64,000 nucleotides of DNA from Phlegmacium glaucopus (Eukaryota > Basidiomycota > Agaricomycetes > Agaricales > Cortinariaceae): the NCBI GenBank assembly GCA_015039465.1, contig MU130319.1:24767-88766 (forward strand), given 5' to 3'. Positions 34,839-47,330 of this stretch are shown piece by piece. Below the pieces are notes generated by a model. That model did no database searches. It had not been told where the DNA came from and saw nothing but the letters and a program-made list of their open reading frames with translations. The first letter of the stretch is position 1. The number at the start of each line of letters is the position of its first letter. The position numbers and the translations under genes were made by a program.

Positions 34839-37764
34839 CCCTTCCTTGCCCTATCGGGAAGTGACAAATTTGCTACTTCCTTGTTTTTACCCTTGGATAT
34901 CTTAGTATATCTTTTTATTCATTTTAAAAACATAATACTTGAAAGAAAAAGTATAAAAATCTGTAGTTACATTGTAGAGAATAAATAGCCAGTGAAAACA
35001 AGCAGTCTAATAATCAGTTAAAGTAATGAAAGTCATAAACAAAATCTATTCTTAGTGCTGTCATTTCTGACAGTACTTAAAACCCTTCCCTTGTATATAT
35101 GGGTGATGCTCCTGGTAATGCCTGTAATATCCATACTAGAATAGAAGCACTTGGAAGAAGAAACCATTCAAGTTTTATTTGATGATGCAGAGGTAGATAG
35201 ATTATAAAATTTAAATATTTATTTAATATTCTACTAGGACTCAATAATCCTCTTTAGGGCTGGCCACTTTATTTTACATTCTATTTTTTATAAATTAGAG
35301 ATAACCACTTGAATATAGATTATTTTAAAAATTCTAATACAAATATCTACTATTACAACAACTCTAATTTGGAAGAGGACTGTGATAACCTAGAGTTTAC
35401 TTATCATAAACTCATTTGTGGAATACTTGGCAACATCATTTAGCCATGGATTATGGATAGGAGTGATCTATCTTCTTGTAAAGACATTGCCGACCTTGTC
35501 ACTGGCCTATATTCTAAGGAAGAAGATCTGCAGAGGTGCAATTCTTTGCATATGTTGAAGCCAGATTTTACAGTCAAGGAACCACTAGATATTCTAGGTG
35601 ATAATGCCTCTTCTGCTGGGGAAGACCCTACTTCCATGACTATTTTGACAGCTTAAATGTTCTGTACATGTGACAATTAATTGATGTGCCTTTGACATCA
35701 ACAGTGGTTAAAATGAGCTTGGAAATGAGGTCTTGCTTAGTGGTGGTCATAGAAGTAGGTCTTCTTTAGCAGAAGAGGCATTATTACCCAGAATATTTGG
35801 TGGTTCTTTGACTGTAAAATCCAGCTTTGACATATGCAAAGAATTACTTCTCTGCAGATCTTCTTTCTGAAAATGTAGACCAGTGACAATGTTGGCAAAT
35901 CAATTAATGGTCACATATACAGGACTATTGCTGATTATAATAAAAAGCCAAATAAAAATAATATTTCACTAAGAATATGAATATCTGTATTTTTTTAAAA
36001 AAAAAGCAACAGAAGATGTTTATAATGAGCAATTACTGGCAGAATTAAAGCATTTAATTCAGCCATCATTAATCTCTGTAAACCAGACCCTAAAACTTAT
36101 TAAATAAACTCTTATGTATATCAGAAACTTCATATTTTACCATCTGGCTTTAAATTCCAATCTACTCTCAGAATATACTTACACCACATTCCCATTTCAG
36201 CTACTTTATTTTTTATTTTATTTTATTATCAATTGATTGATCACCTATTAATTAAACATACAATTGTTTATACAAGAAAATAACTGTTTGGATGCATACT
36301 ATAGAAATTGCTGTTAAAATTTATTGAAAAAAATTCTGTTTTGGTTTGTTTATAAATACAATTTTAGTGTATTAATAGAGTATTATTAATAAATATTCAG
36401 AGTTGTTTTATAATCCTATTAAAAAATTAAATTAAATTAAATTAAATATATATGGGATATATAGACAAATGACCATTTTATATATTTTCTTAAATTAAAC
36501 TCCTGTATACTTTTTTCAATGGCTTTATAAGAAATATTAATTAAAATAATTTAAAACTGCTTTAAAAAATAAATACAAAATACTTCTTAATTTAAATGAG
36601 GTCATGGGGTTATAGTTTAGGGTTTTATGCTACTTGCTAGGCTTCTCCCTAGACTTCTGGCTGTATCTTTTACAAAACACTTCTTTAAAGATACATATGT
36701 TATATATACAATAGCTGATTTTAAGCTGATTCAGTGTGAACTTACTGGGATGTCTAACTGTGGGTTAGGCATTTATCAAAGTTAGATGAAATATCAACCT
36801 GGTCCTTCAAGATGGAGGTTGTAAAATTTCCCCTAAAACATAATATCCTCCCCTTTCTATAAGATTGATTTTGAAAAGGTATCTATAGACAACACACACA
36901 AGCTCACTGCCACAACATAGAGTGCCTCTTTAGAGGCAAAATTGCTCACTAAGTCCGAATGTGTTCATGGATGACTTTTAAGTATAGTAGATGAGACAGA
37001 CATTCTGAGGCTTTGTGATTGCATGGTAGAATGTTGCAGAGGCAATTTTCAGCAGAGAGAAGTGACCTGCAAATCAAAGGACAATGTAATTGTCAGCATG
37101 ATATAATCTGAACCAAGGGATATCAAGAGCAGCCAGGATCAATAAGCAACACTATCTTTTTCCCTTTCAGCCACAAGGGGCTGACCCAAGGCTCAGGCCA
37201 GACAAGAACAAGTTGTTGAGTTGTAATAACTGACTCTAAGTATCCCGATAACCCTTTTATATGGTCTTGGCCCAAGTGGCAACAAATCACTGGTTTTACC
37301 CTTTTACTTTATAATTGATAATTCAACTCTGTGCTTTCCCCTTCAGCATCAATTCCACAAAAAAACATCTAACTCTGATATCTTTGATAATAATTTTAAA
37401 AAAAACATAAAAGACACCAAACAAAATGCCTTTATCATGAAGAATATATCTGATGACAATCAAAAAAGTTAAAAGTCTTAGCAGGATTAAATTAATCACC
37501 ACTGAAGGAAAAGAGTACTAATCCTTAGGATAATCATGGCTGAAGACAACAGTAATAGAGTTGTATATATAATCTTATTTATTTAAGTAACATAAGACTG
37601 ATCTATATTATAAGCTGAAGGGCTGTCAAAAGCATTATTAAGAATCACTTAGGGTGGAGAAGGGGTAGAAAATGGGTTTTCAAGGGTAACCAAGGGTAAC
37701 CAAGGAGATATATTTATAAGCCATGGATTTTTACAAGGTTGTTAAGGCAGTACTTTTCTGTCCC
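34839..37764. other. AT-rich non-genic stretch with a foldback
   Basis: This is A/T-dominated sequence without a supportable gene, apart from the inverted pair at 35489-35896. A run of AAATT repeats lies at about 36425-36445. Confidence 0.5.
35489..35896. repeat. Inverted duplication of a coding-like segment
   Basis: Two arms of about 150 bp (35489-35640 and 35747-35896) are inverted copies with roughly 85% identity by eye, separated by about 106 bp. The left arm on the plus strand and the right arm on the minus strand encode similar peptides (both contain NSLHM and DFTVKEP), so the source was probably coding. A transcript across it would form a long hairpin. Confidence 0.8.
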
Positions 37765-38071
37765 CCACCAGATCTGATCAGATCTGATCAGAACTGTTAT
37801 ATCTGACCAGATCTGCTCAGATCTGCTCAGATTCTGAGTGGATCCAAGTGGATCTGAGAAAATAGAGACCCACTAGCTACTTCTATTAAGGTTTGGTTAA
37901 GGTTTGGTTAAGGTTTGGTTAAGGTTTGGGTTAAGGTTTGGGTTAAGGTTTGGTTAGGGTTTTATTAAGGTTAGGGAGGTATATAGTTGCAATTCTGCTC
38001 AGATCTGACCATCTGAGCAGATCTGCTCAGAATGCCTGCCAAATCTGCTCAGATCTGATCAGATCTGGTGG
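37765..38071. mobile_element. Palindrome-rich MITE with internal minisatellite
   Basis: The tips are CCACCAGATCTGATCAGATC on the left and the complement on the right. Subterminal AGATCTG(A/C)TCAG words repeat several times on both sides. The centre (about 37890-37970) is a tandem array of GGTTTGGTTAA units with GGTTTGGGTTAA variants. No target duplication was found. Confidence 0.7.
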
Positions 38072-38090
38072 ATCACAGCAAAGACCTCTG

Positions 38091-39690
38091 TTAAGGGGTA
38101 TCTTGAAGAGAGATGTCAAATTTTTCCATTAAGACCCAGTCAGAGGTTGTGTCCTGCCAGCAGATGTTCCTTTGAAACCTGAGCTCAGTCTCAAACCAAG
38201 GCAATTGATGGAACCCTGCAGCTATGGCTTCTACCACTTGCTTGGTTTTGATCTCACCTGCCTCCTCCTTCTGTGTTTGATGAGACTGGATCAGGCACCT
38301 GACTTGCTGAACTAAATAGGTTTCAAACAGCCTCCTGAATTTCACCTTTCTGTTCTCTTTTTTAATGACTAGAGATTGGCTGAGGTATTTCAAAATTTTG
38401 TCCACTAGCTTTCTGGCAATGGAAAACAGCTCTTGGTGCCTTTGACTGTACAGAGTAATGTTCCCTGTATAAGATGAGTGGTATATGATGTGGCCAAGGG
38501 TAATAAACATTACAGATGGAAAGAAGCTTGACCAGGTTGTTAAGCTCCAGGATGTTAGGGATGTGGTAGGGGTAGTCTGTGACTTATGTAATTAGCTAAT
38601 GAATAGATATTTAACTGAGAGTACTGACCTGATTGGAGAATGTTTTCTACAAAGTGTAAATAATAGTAGGCTACCATTATTCTCAGCAATTCCCTTGAGT
38701 CCCAGAGGTTGCTAGCTCTCTGGAAGATTGACGGTTTCAAAAAGGAATGGAGAATGGAAATGCATGAGTCAGTAATGGTGGCCCAAGAAAGCAGATAGCT
38801 TCCTTGAGATACTGAATGTTGGACTGTTGCTACTGCATGGGGCCTACAAGGCCGGATATACCTGTTCCAATTTCAATTTCAATTTAGCTAAGAGGGGAAT
38901 TTGGAGTGTCAATCACTCACAGTGTAGTCCCAGGTAGAAAAGCTATAGAGTGTATTTCCCAGTCTGTTGCTGGTGGCAGCTCTTTCCTGTACCTTTCTTT
39001 TGAAAAGGCAGCTCTATCCCCAATTTTGTTCCTGCTAGTAGGAGTGGCAAAAAAAATATAAATTCTATGCCTGATTGGATCCACTTGTACTTTGCAAATC
39101 TATTGGGGGCAATACAAAATCTTGTATTTGCCTGTTGAAGGCTGCATTGGGACCACCTTATGCTCTACCTGAGGAAAATTAAGTCAGATTTACAGTGGGG
39201 AAGATCTACAGTGCTGTAGAAGGCAGGGACATCTGTTGACAGTGAGGGATCTGGTTGGAAATCCTCCACAGCAGATATTTTCGATGCTTAGAATAAGTCC
39301 GTTGCTGAGCTTGGAGTAGGAGAGGAAGGCCTCCATGTTACCTGGAGTTGCTCTTTGCTTGAAATCTGGCAGAGAGTGATCTATGGATAAAGAAGAAATA
39401 GTGAATAGTGAATGGCTGAAGAGGCTAGAACCAAAAAAGATAATACCATTGATGTCAAAAACTCTTGCCATGCTGTTTGTAATAGATAGAAGAAGGTATT
39501 TGTGAAAGTCCCCAGTATTAAAGTCTTTGTCTTGGATTAAGACATCATTATGGGAGAAGATGTTTTGCTTCTGGCTTTCTGGAAGCCTTTCCCACACATT
39601 TCTCTCAGTGATATACAGGGAGGGCGGAAGGCCAGAGTGGATGGCAGCTTGATCTCTGACTTTACAAAGCCAAAACAGGTCAGAGGCAAG
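38091..39690 (-). pseudogene. JmjC-domain-like pseudogene 2
   Basis: Reading leftward, 39597-39190 (WERLPESQKQNIFSHNDVLI, then RVFDINGI) is the N-terminal region. About 39100-38940 encodes SKFAKYKWIQSGIEF and WEIHSIAFLPGTTL, resembling the KWW and PGT(R/T)L strands of JmjC-like copy 1. About 38850-38700 has PHAV followed by ITDSCISILHSFL. A C-terminal helical part (38510-38091; YLVQQVRCLIQ) parallels YLRQQASAIIEYK of copy 1. Frames break repeatedly, and the HxD iron motif is not seen. It is an older, more decayed relative of the 32.4-34.8 kb copy. Confidence 0.62.
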
Positions 39691-40249
39691 CTGGGTGGGG
39701 AGTTCTAAGTGATAGGAAATAGAAGGCCTGTAGGAAGTTACTTACATGCGCCTCAGGAACATACCTCATGGGCTGGTTAGACCACCCAGGTACCTGGCAT
39801 TCCAGAGGTTTGCCAATCAGTCTCTATATCCCTTCATCAAAACTGACGTCAAAAAGATGTGACAAAAAGATACAGCAGTGATTGTTTAGATGGCTGATGT
39901 AACATTTTAGTCACACAGAGGAATCAACAGACGGTTTAATGATATGAGATTCACTGAGGAAAACTATCTAAGTTCCGTACTGCTTTTTATACTAAAAAGG
40001 TTCAAACAATAATCACATGTATATGTGTTTAAGGAACAAAAAGGAGGTCTGTAAGGTCTTGTTAAAATGAAGGGTAAAATGAACAAGGAATGAGATCAGG
40101 CATTTCAAGTACATGTGAATATTTCATGAATAAGATGAAATGAAAGTGAAAGATAAAAGATAGCTAAAATAAGAATAGAAACCCAAGAGTGTTGTAACAA
40201 AATACCGGGTCATTACACTTGCCCTCCAAATCACCTTCTGGGGTGATTT
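39691..40249. other. Spacer without a gene
   Basis: There is nothing supportable on either strand; the sequence is AT-rich and purine-biased between 40050 and 40200. Confidence 0.5.
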
Positions 40250-42107
40250 TTATTCTTGCATGTCGTCAACGAGGGCGCTAACCTTTGAGGCGCATCCGTT
40301 GGCCTTCTTATGAGTAGAGGTGGAGCCCGTAGCGACAGTAAAACCATTGGAAGCTCCATTGTTGGTAGTTATGTGATTATTGATAATAGATTTAGCGGAA
40401 ATGGAGGTATCATGGGTTTGTTGAGATGAAGAGCTAGCTTGTGTAGCAGAGCTGATGTCAACAAGGGGATGCTTCATCGAGCTCTTGAATTGCCTGGACA
40501 GCAAGTGGATCAAATTGATTATTGGTGCCTCGAGTAGTTGCGAAGCGCCCGAATAAATTATGGTGCCTATCCTCACGTTGCTGGAAGTGCTTGCGCTTCT
40601 TTTGGTTTTTGAAAGCCTGAGAGGTAGCGTAGTCTTTGAAAATGAATGCTTGTTCTTCCGTGAGGTTGTTACGATGAGGTGGTGCCAAGCCACATTGTTC
40701 CGGAGTGATATAAAAATCTTCGAGGAAAACGGGGTCGTTGGATTTAATGATGTGGTCACCCGTAGAACTGGGGATGAAGCTCGAGATGCGATGTTTGTCG
40801 TGTGGATAGGTTCCGGTGTTGAAGGCAGTGACAAAGTTGATGTATCCCATTGGAATACCTGGGAAATTATCAAGGTTGTCGCCATTGCGAAGAACTTTAT
40901 CGAAAGCCAAATAGTTCATAATCTGGCTGGCATGAACATACCAGTGACAACGGAGATCCGGATTGTCGATGGCATACTCAGTACAGCTGAGACGTAAAAA
41001 GCGAGGGTGCTGAATGCCAGGTAAATAAGGCATAGAGTTGGGGGTATTGAGGGTGTAAAAAGGGTAGCGTAATGGCCTGTAATTCTGGGGAAATGTGAAA
41101 GGGAAGGATGGATAAAAACTAAGAAGAATTCCAATGTCTATATACAATGTTCCTGTTGTGTTTCTTGATAAGATATTGGTGTTTTTCAGATAGAATTTTC
41201 TGGAGTGTGATTTTGTTGATAAGGGAAGATGGAGATTGGAATGCAGTGGCGTGTCGGAGTATGGAGGGCCACATGAAATATATGTGGCCCCTAGGAAGAC
41301 TTGAGGGTCTTCCCGAGGTGGATTGCCACGTCCTACTGGCAATTCTAATATGCTATTAACACCCAATAAACTAAAATATTCCTCTAGCGCCTGTAAATGC
41401 TTTATTTGGTAATACAGCATCCAAGTCACATCACCCAATTTCCACTTTATTTCAAAAATCACATTTTCACCCAATTTGGCATGTGATTTAATTATCTTCC
41501 CACAATTGTTCTTAACTTGGACCTCTGGCCAGCTTGTTTGGTGGTATTTTGCCATATGATATGTAATTATTAGAGGAGTGCCCACATATTGAACAATTTT
41601 ATCCTCCTCTTCTTTCACCTTCAGGTGTGTGGGTTTCTCCAAGACTGGAATTTTCCCTGTAGAGTAGAGAAATAAATAAGTTGAAGAAGATTACACTCAA
41701 AATAGCTGTTCAGTGGCACCTCTAATTGCACTTGAGCTTGATGAAGGTACTGAGAGTACTGAAGGTTCTACTTCAGTAGTCCTCTTTCTCTTTCTTTTAG
41801 AAGGGAGATCTCCCTCTGAGGTGGGCTCTTTCTCTGAAGAGTTCTTCATTAGACATAAAAATAGACATAAAAATTAAGGACCTATGAGGAATGACTCACC
41901 CTCATGTCTCCTTTTGTGAAGCGATGGAGAGATTTCTGCTTCTGTTCCCATTTCAACTTCTTTGATTTTCCCTGCAACATCATCCATATAAATATCTTCT
42001 TCTTCACTTTTTCCTTCAACTTCATTCATATTGATATCAGCTGCTTCCACTTCTATTCTGTTTCCTTTCAGCTCTGAAATTAGAACAACGAAGGAGCTGG
42101 GTAGCAC
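40250..42107 (-). CDS. Unrecognised multi-part gene with a 394-codon ORF
   Basis: The longest uninterrupted frame in the window runs 41642-40458 (-), beginning MEKPTHLKVKEEEDKIVQYV. It contains HPRFLRLSCTEYAIDN and RCHWYVHASQIMNYLAFD, a Trp/Cys-containing core, and ends ELDEASPC. A second minus frame (40885-40250) overlaps it and continues with a Ser/Thr/Asn-rich tail to ALVDDMQE, so a frameshift or an intron near 40470 may join them. Upstream, 42107-41656 holds a basic KRKRKR segment and an acidic region that may be 5' exons. I do not recognise the family. It could be a TE accessory gene or a lineage-specific gene. The length of the open frame amid decayed DNA suggests recent activity or selection. 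Confidence 0.5.
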
Positions 42108-42875
42108 AGCATATACACTGAAGCTATAGTCCTACTTTACTGTTCCATTCAGTTCCTTCCATTCTGATATTCCATCTGATAATTTCTGTGCTTAACACCA
42201 CTCCTCACTCCTCCATTGTGATCAACTAAGGCACATTGTCTGTAAGAGCCTACAAGCACCAATTTAATTAAATGTTTTTATATAGAAAACATCAGGAAAA
42301 ATGATTTTGGCCCTAGGTAGCCTTGGGTAATTTGTTAGTATCACATCACTACTCAGGACATCCCAGGACACCCAAGGACACCCCAGGACAACCTAGAACA
42401 GCACAGATAAAGTTTTGAGTGTCACCCATTTTCTCAGGACACCTTTAGTGTATCCTGGTGCATTGACCATCTGGATTAAATCACATCAGGAGGCCCTGGG
42501 AGTCCCTTAGAATTTATGAATTTTGCTAGAAAATCTTTAACCACCGTGTCCAGGAAAGTTTTTGCAGTTTTCTCAATAAGGAGAGCTTCTATTAATATAA
42601 TTTAAACATATTCAGGGTCCTAAAACAATTCTCTACCATCTTTAAAAAAATTTCTTTTTTGGAATTTATGTAATCTACCCTGACCCAGCACCATATGCTT
42701 GAAATCATGCTTATCTGTGATCATGTGACCAATGGTCTGTGCACCATCCAAAAGACATATAAACCACCCACAATTTTGTTTCCTTATTTCCTACTTCCCC
42801 AGTATTATACTAGTATATATGATGTTTAGAATAATTGAATATAATTTTATTATTATTATTATTATTCTGTTGTGT

Positions 42876-44803
42876 TAGTGATGCCAAAGTTCGGTTCAGT
42901 TCGGTTCTTCAACCATTTTTGGAGAACTGAGAACCGAACCGAAGGGTTCCTGGCTGAACTGAACCGGAACCGGAACCGGAACCGAAAGAACCGGTTCTGT
43001 CGGTTCTGTTCGGTTCTAGAACCGGTTCGAACCATCGAACCGATGAAAAAAAACCCCCATATAATTCATTATGACATTATTACAATTATTACTATCAAAT
43101 AAAATAAGAAATGGGTCCAAACAGATGGTCGGTGGTGGTTGGTTGTCTAAACGGGTGGTGGCTGGGTCCAAACGGCGGTTGTCGTCGTTTATTGTTCATC
43201 TGTCATAGCTTTAGTACATTAGATATTAAAATTAAAATTAACTACCCCACTGGTGTTGTTCGCATCGCGTTGTTGGTCCTGCCACTTTGGCACTGCCTTG
43301 GTATTCCTCTCTGAGCGCATCATCTTCGTTGTTGTGCTTGTGTGTGGTGATGTGGTGTTGTGGCAAGGTAGCGTGGCTCGTCGCCACTGTCGTGTCCGTT
43401 CGTTCGTTGTTGTCCAATCGTTCGTTGTTATTGTCCGTTAATCCATCTGTTTGTTGTCTCTGCTTCATTTGTTTATCGTTTGTCGTTTGTTCGTTCGTCA
43501 TTGTTTGTGTTTGTTCGTTCTTCGTCATCGTTCCTTGTTCTCATTTGTTCGTTGTCGTTCGTTGAATCGTTGTCTTCATTTGTCTGTAGTAGTTTACATT
43601 AGATTAAAATTGAAATTGAAAAAAAAAAACCTGCGAAGGGGTATGCCTGTGCTCGTCATCGTTGTGACGTCGTCGGCCATGCCCGTCGTTGTCGTCCCTG
43701 TGTGTTGTCATAGTGCATTGATTAAATCAAGATGCTTACCAAAAATAAGTGGGGAGTTGTTAGTGATCACCCCCTTCAATACCGCTAATCGGTCTTAGAT
43801 CCAGGTGATACTTGGTGAAAATACGAGTCGTCGTCATAGACCTTCGCTGCAGAAGGATATTAGCGACGATGTTCAGAAATTAAGAAAGATAGTAAATTAC
43901 ACGTACAATTTCACACCTTGACATTGCCCTTGTCGGTATATCTCGGCTGTTGCAGGCGTTGAGATGGGCACAGCCGACGTCAATGCAGTTGATGTTGACG
44001 CAGCCGATGTCGATGCTGGTGCTGGTGGGGGAAATGTCCTCCTTACCTCTCCACTGTTTCTGGGTCTTGTGGGGACCCAAACGATGGTGTTTCGCCTGCT
44101 CAGTTGGTTGTTGTGCGGTGCCGATAGCATGGGATCAGCGTGTGTTTGTGTCAATGATCGATGTTGAAGTTGCTGGTTCTCGTTTGTCGTCGTTTGTTCA
44201 TGTTCATTCATTCATTGTCGGTGTTCGTTGTTGTCGTTTGTTCATCGTCGTTTGTTGAATCGTCGTTTGTCTGTAGTAGTTTATATTAGATTTAAATTTA
44301 AATTTAAAAAAATACCTGCCAAGGTAGTACCGACTCGGAAGCTTGTCATCATTGTGCTCGACATTGTTGTCCATACCCATGGTAGTCATCCCTGTGTACT
44401 GTCATATACATTAATTAAATAAAGAAACTTACCAAAAATAACACCCCCGGTGGGGTTGTTGGCGTTGTTGGTGTGGTTGTGGTGTTGTCAGTGGTGTTGT
44501 CAGCGTGATAATGGGAGTCGCGAATTTTTCAAACTCCGAAATCCAAAACATTGGGTCGGGCGCCTAACAATATTTTATAGATTATAAATTCAATTTTCTG
44601 CGGAAAAATTAGAAAAAAAATCTACATAAAGTTCGGTTCGAACCGGTTCGAACCCGGTTCTTAAAATTGTAGAATATGAGAACCGAGAACCGGACCGATG
44701 GTCCAAGATCCTTGGACCGAACTGAACTGAACCTGAACTGACGGTTCGGTTCTTTCGGTTCTCGGTTCTTGCGCCAGTTCGGAACCGAACTTTGGCATCA
44801 CTA
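42876..44803. mobile_element. hAT-like non-autonomous element (family B), duplication TGTTGTGT
   Basis: It begins TAGTGATGCCAAAGTTCGGT and ends with the complement. Both flanks carry TGTTGTGT (42868-42875 and 44804-44811). Subterminal regions are packed with CGGTTC/GAACCG words. The 1.9-kb interior is GT-rich and holds two diverged direct repeats about 690 bp apart (TAGTAGTTTA, 43586 and 44273). No transposase is recognisable. Confidence 0.93.
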
Positions 44804-44867
44804 TGTTGTGTGAGACCACTCAAATATCTGGTTGATATATGTTTTCTAGCATCAGATCCAAAGGGAC

Positions 44868-45000
44868 TAAGGCTGCCTCAGGATGCTCTCAGGTTGCCTC
44901 AGGATGCTCTCAGGTTGCCTCAGGTTGCCTCAGGTTGCCTCAGGACGCTCTCAGGTTGCCTCAGGATGCTCTCAGGTTGCCTCAGGTTGCCCCAGGACAG
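44868..45000 (+). repeat. 10/11-bp minisatellite
   Basis: A tandem array alternates CAGGTTGCCT and CAGGATGCTCT units, about a dozen in all, immediately right of the hAT-like element. Related CAGGACA(C/T)CC words lie to its left at 42354-42400, so one array was split by the insertion. Confidence 0.85.
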
Positions 45001-45259
45001 CCTAAGACTTTTCATACATAGGTAACTTGCACCCCAGGGCGACCTCTTGACCTGAGCACCCTGAACTGCCTGGGGCACCCCAGGACATTTCAGGACAGCC
45101 TAGGGCAGAAGTCATTTTTCCTGATGTCAACCATATGCAAGGTCAAGTAAATAGAAGATATAAATAATAGCTATAGAGCAATATTATATGGTGGTCAGAA
45201 ATTCAAGTCAATAGCTATTTAATGATGTTAAATGGTGGTAAGAACAAAGGAGTCATAAT

Positions 45260-45514
45260 TGTAAGGGCAACCTACAGATAAGAGGAGACAAGGACTCTAA
45301 GGAGAGTAGGGAGTCTATAAAGACTAGGTAAAGCAGCAGCAAGCTAGCAACAGTAGGGGGGTTCCAGTAATAATGAGATAAAGAGTGTAATTACTGACTA
45401 CTACTTGAAATAAGGTAGTAGCCAAACAATGACAAACAAGTATGTAAGCTAGTTGAAATGAAAGTAAAATATAAACAGTAAATAGGGTATATACCTGAGA
45501 GGTGTCCCCTTACA
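45260..45514 (+). mobile_element. Solo LTR (family E), duplication ATAAT/ATGAT
   Basis: The 255-bp element starts TGTAAGGGCAACC and ends CCCCTTACA. Flanks ATAAT (45255-45259) and ATGAT (45515-45519) differ at one base. It is colinear with 28093-28300 but has an additional segment near its 3' end. Confidence 0.82.
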
Positions 45515-46868
45515 ATGATATTCAATGGTGGTTATAAAATATAACTCAAGTCACTCACCTTGATGACTACTTTGAAAGCTTCCCTGACCCTCTCATTATC
45601 TCAACTCCCACCAGGGTACTGCTAACATGATCTTTTTCTTACCAAAGTACTTTATAATGTCTTGGAGCTTCTCAGTGTAATGAGAGGTTGTTCTGTACAA
45701 GCCTTTCAACCTGTACATCATCAACCTTGTGCTCATATTTCTCTGCATCAGGGGCTACAATACCATCTGAAAAATTGAAGACATTATTTTTAGACAGATA
45801 ATGCTATAGTGTCTCCCAAATATTGTCTCTAAGAGTGCTGATAGCAGAAGAATCTTGGATTATAGTCTCTCAGTTGTCCAAGGAAATCTCAAGGACCAAG
45901 AGGAAGAATCTTATGAATGAATGGAAAGATATAATCTCCTATTTTTTTTGGCATTGATGCTTGACCAATTTTATTCAACAACATTACAGGGGAAATTCAC
46001 ACTTATAGGTGCAAAATAGACAAGATAGTGTGGCCTTAGTAGAAAAATATTGAGTCTCTGGAGTTAATAGAGGAGCAGTGCATCCAATTACAGGAGGTGA
46101 TGTCAGCTCTTGGCCTGGACCAAAATGAAAAGGATTTGATTAAAAGTGAGCAGTTGCAAATAAGCTTACAATAAGGCTCCCAAAGCCAATTTTTGATGCC
46201 CATAATTACATTGTATCAACCAGCAATATTCAGGTGTTAGTGCTGGAATATCCAAAGGAAACCTTCAGACATGCCTTGGTTGAACTGTGAGGTATGGATA
46301 TTAGTGCAAGTAAATTGAGGGGAGGAGTCAACTTTCATGCTTTTCTGATTTAAGATGTGATAATAGCAAGCACCATGGAAAACATTTGTTCCTGTGAATA
46401 AGTGTTGAACTAAGACCCCTGTTTAACTGCTTTTGTTTTTATTTTCTGCAATTGAGAATAGTGACAAAAGAGACATCCACAGACTTTTCAAAACATACAG
46501 AAATTTAGTTACATGCACTTTTAATATTAAAATCATTGAAAATTTTATAACACTTACAATATTCTGAGTATCACTATCAACAATTAGTAAAATATATATT
46601 TTATACCTTGCAAGCATATTCTTGTTTCATATGATCTTTTTAAGATCTAGATTTTATAAACAATATATATTTTGGATGTTTTTCAAGTACCAACTCAAAG
46701 TTATCAAAGTTAAGCAAGAAAAGGATTGATGAAAGGCATGCTTTATCAAGGATGATATTATGATGGCTTTGAATAGGTCCTTCACTCCTTGTATTTTATT
46801 GTTGGTGTCCTAGATAATTATAATAATACACAAAAATCAAAGATATTGAGCATACCTTAAATTGAAAC
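45515..46868. other. AT-rich spacer without a recognisable gene
   Basis: Open frames are short and on both strands (for example 46423-46617, -), with no recognisable domain. The base composition matches the other decayed stretches of the TE block. Confidence 0.5.
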
Positions 46869-47330
46869 AAGCCATGAACCTGTGCCTTTGGCACAGCTCT
46901 GCTTTTATTTGCTGGCCTATAGCACAAATTCAGGGCTCGCTGGGGGCTCCACCCCCTGGACCCCTAGCTGCATCACAACAGTGGACCCAGTTGAAAATCC
47001 TAATAGTAGACCCAGTTTCAAACCTAATAGTTAATTTAGTTTCAAATCCTAATGATAGACCCAGTTTCAAATTCTAATGGTAGACCCAGCTTTAAATCCC
47101 AATAGTAGAATCAGTCTGATATCCCAATATTTAGTAGACCCATCTGACCATCTGAGAGTATCCCCATCCACCCATTACACCATCACAACATCAAAAAATC
47201 CACATGTCTACAAATCTATTCTGACATTTGTATTACAAACCACAGTCATCCACACATTGAGCCCAACACAAAATCCAGAGTTCCCTGTAGTTACACAATT
47301 CAAAGTATAATTTATTTTATACTCTCTGAA
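46869..47330 (+). repeat. Repeat family F, copy 1
   Basis: The stretch begins ACAAGCCATGAACCTGTGCC, passes through GGGGGCTCCACCCCCTGGAC (a strong hairpin) and continues into five or so tandem units of about 26 bp of the form AATCCTAATGGTAGACCCAG. The same order is found at 62513-62870. The origin is unknown; the end of a larger retroelement is plausible. Confidence 0.75.

Larger units (their letters stand above)
42289..45127. mobile_element. Inverted-repeat element entered by a hAT-like element
   Basis: Imperfect tips ACATCAGGAAAAATGA...CCCTAGG (42289-42315) and the complement at 45099-45127 enclose arrays of CAGGACACCC-like words. These are cut in two by the hAT-like element at 42876-44803. 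Without that insertion the core would be about 900 bp. No clear target duplication was found. Confidence 0.55.

Noticed and set aside
37890..37975. Internal telomere or chromosome-fusion scar
   Set aside because: The array is GGTTTGGTTAA rather than TTAGGG, is under 100 bp, and sits symmetrically inside a MITE, so a telomeric origin is not supported.
43111..44258. Cys- and Val-rich open frames in both strands
   Set aside because: They come from GT-rich repetitive DNA inside a non-autonomous hAT-like element and show no domain structure.
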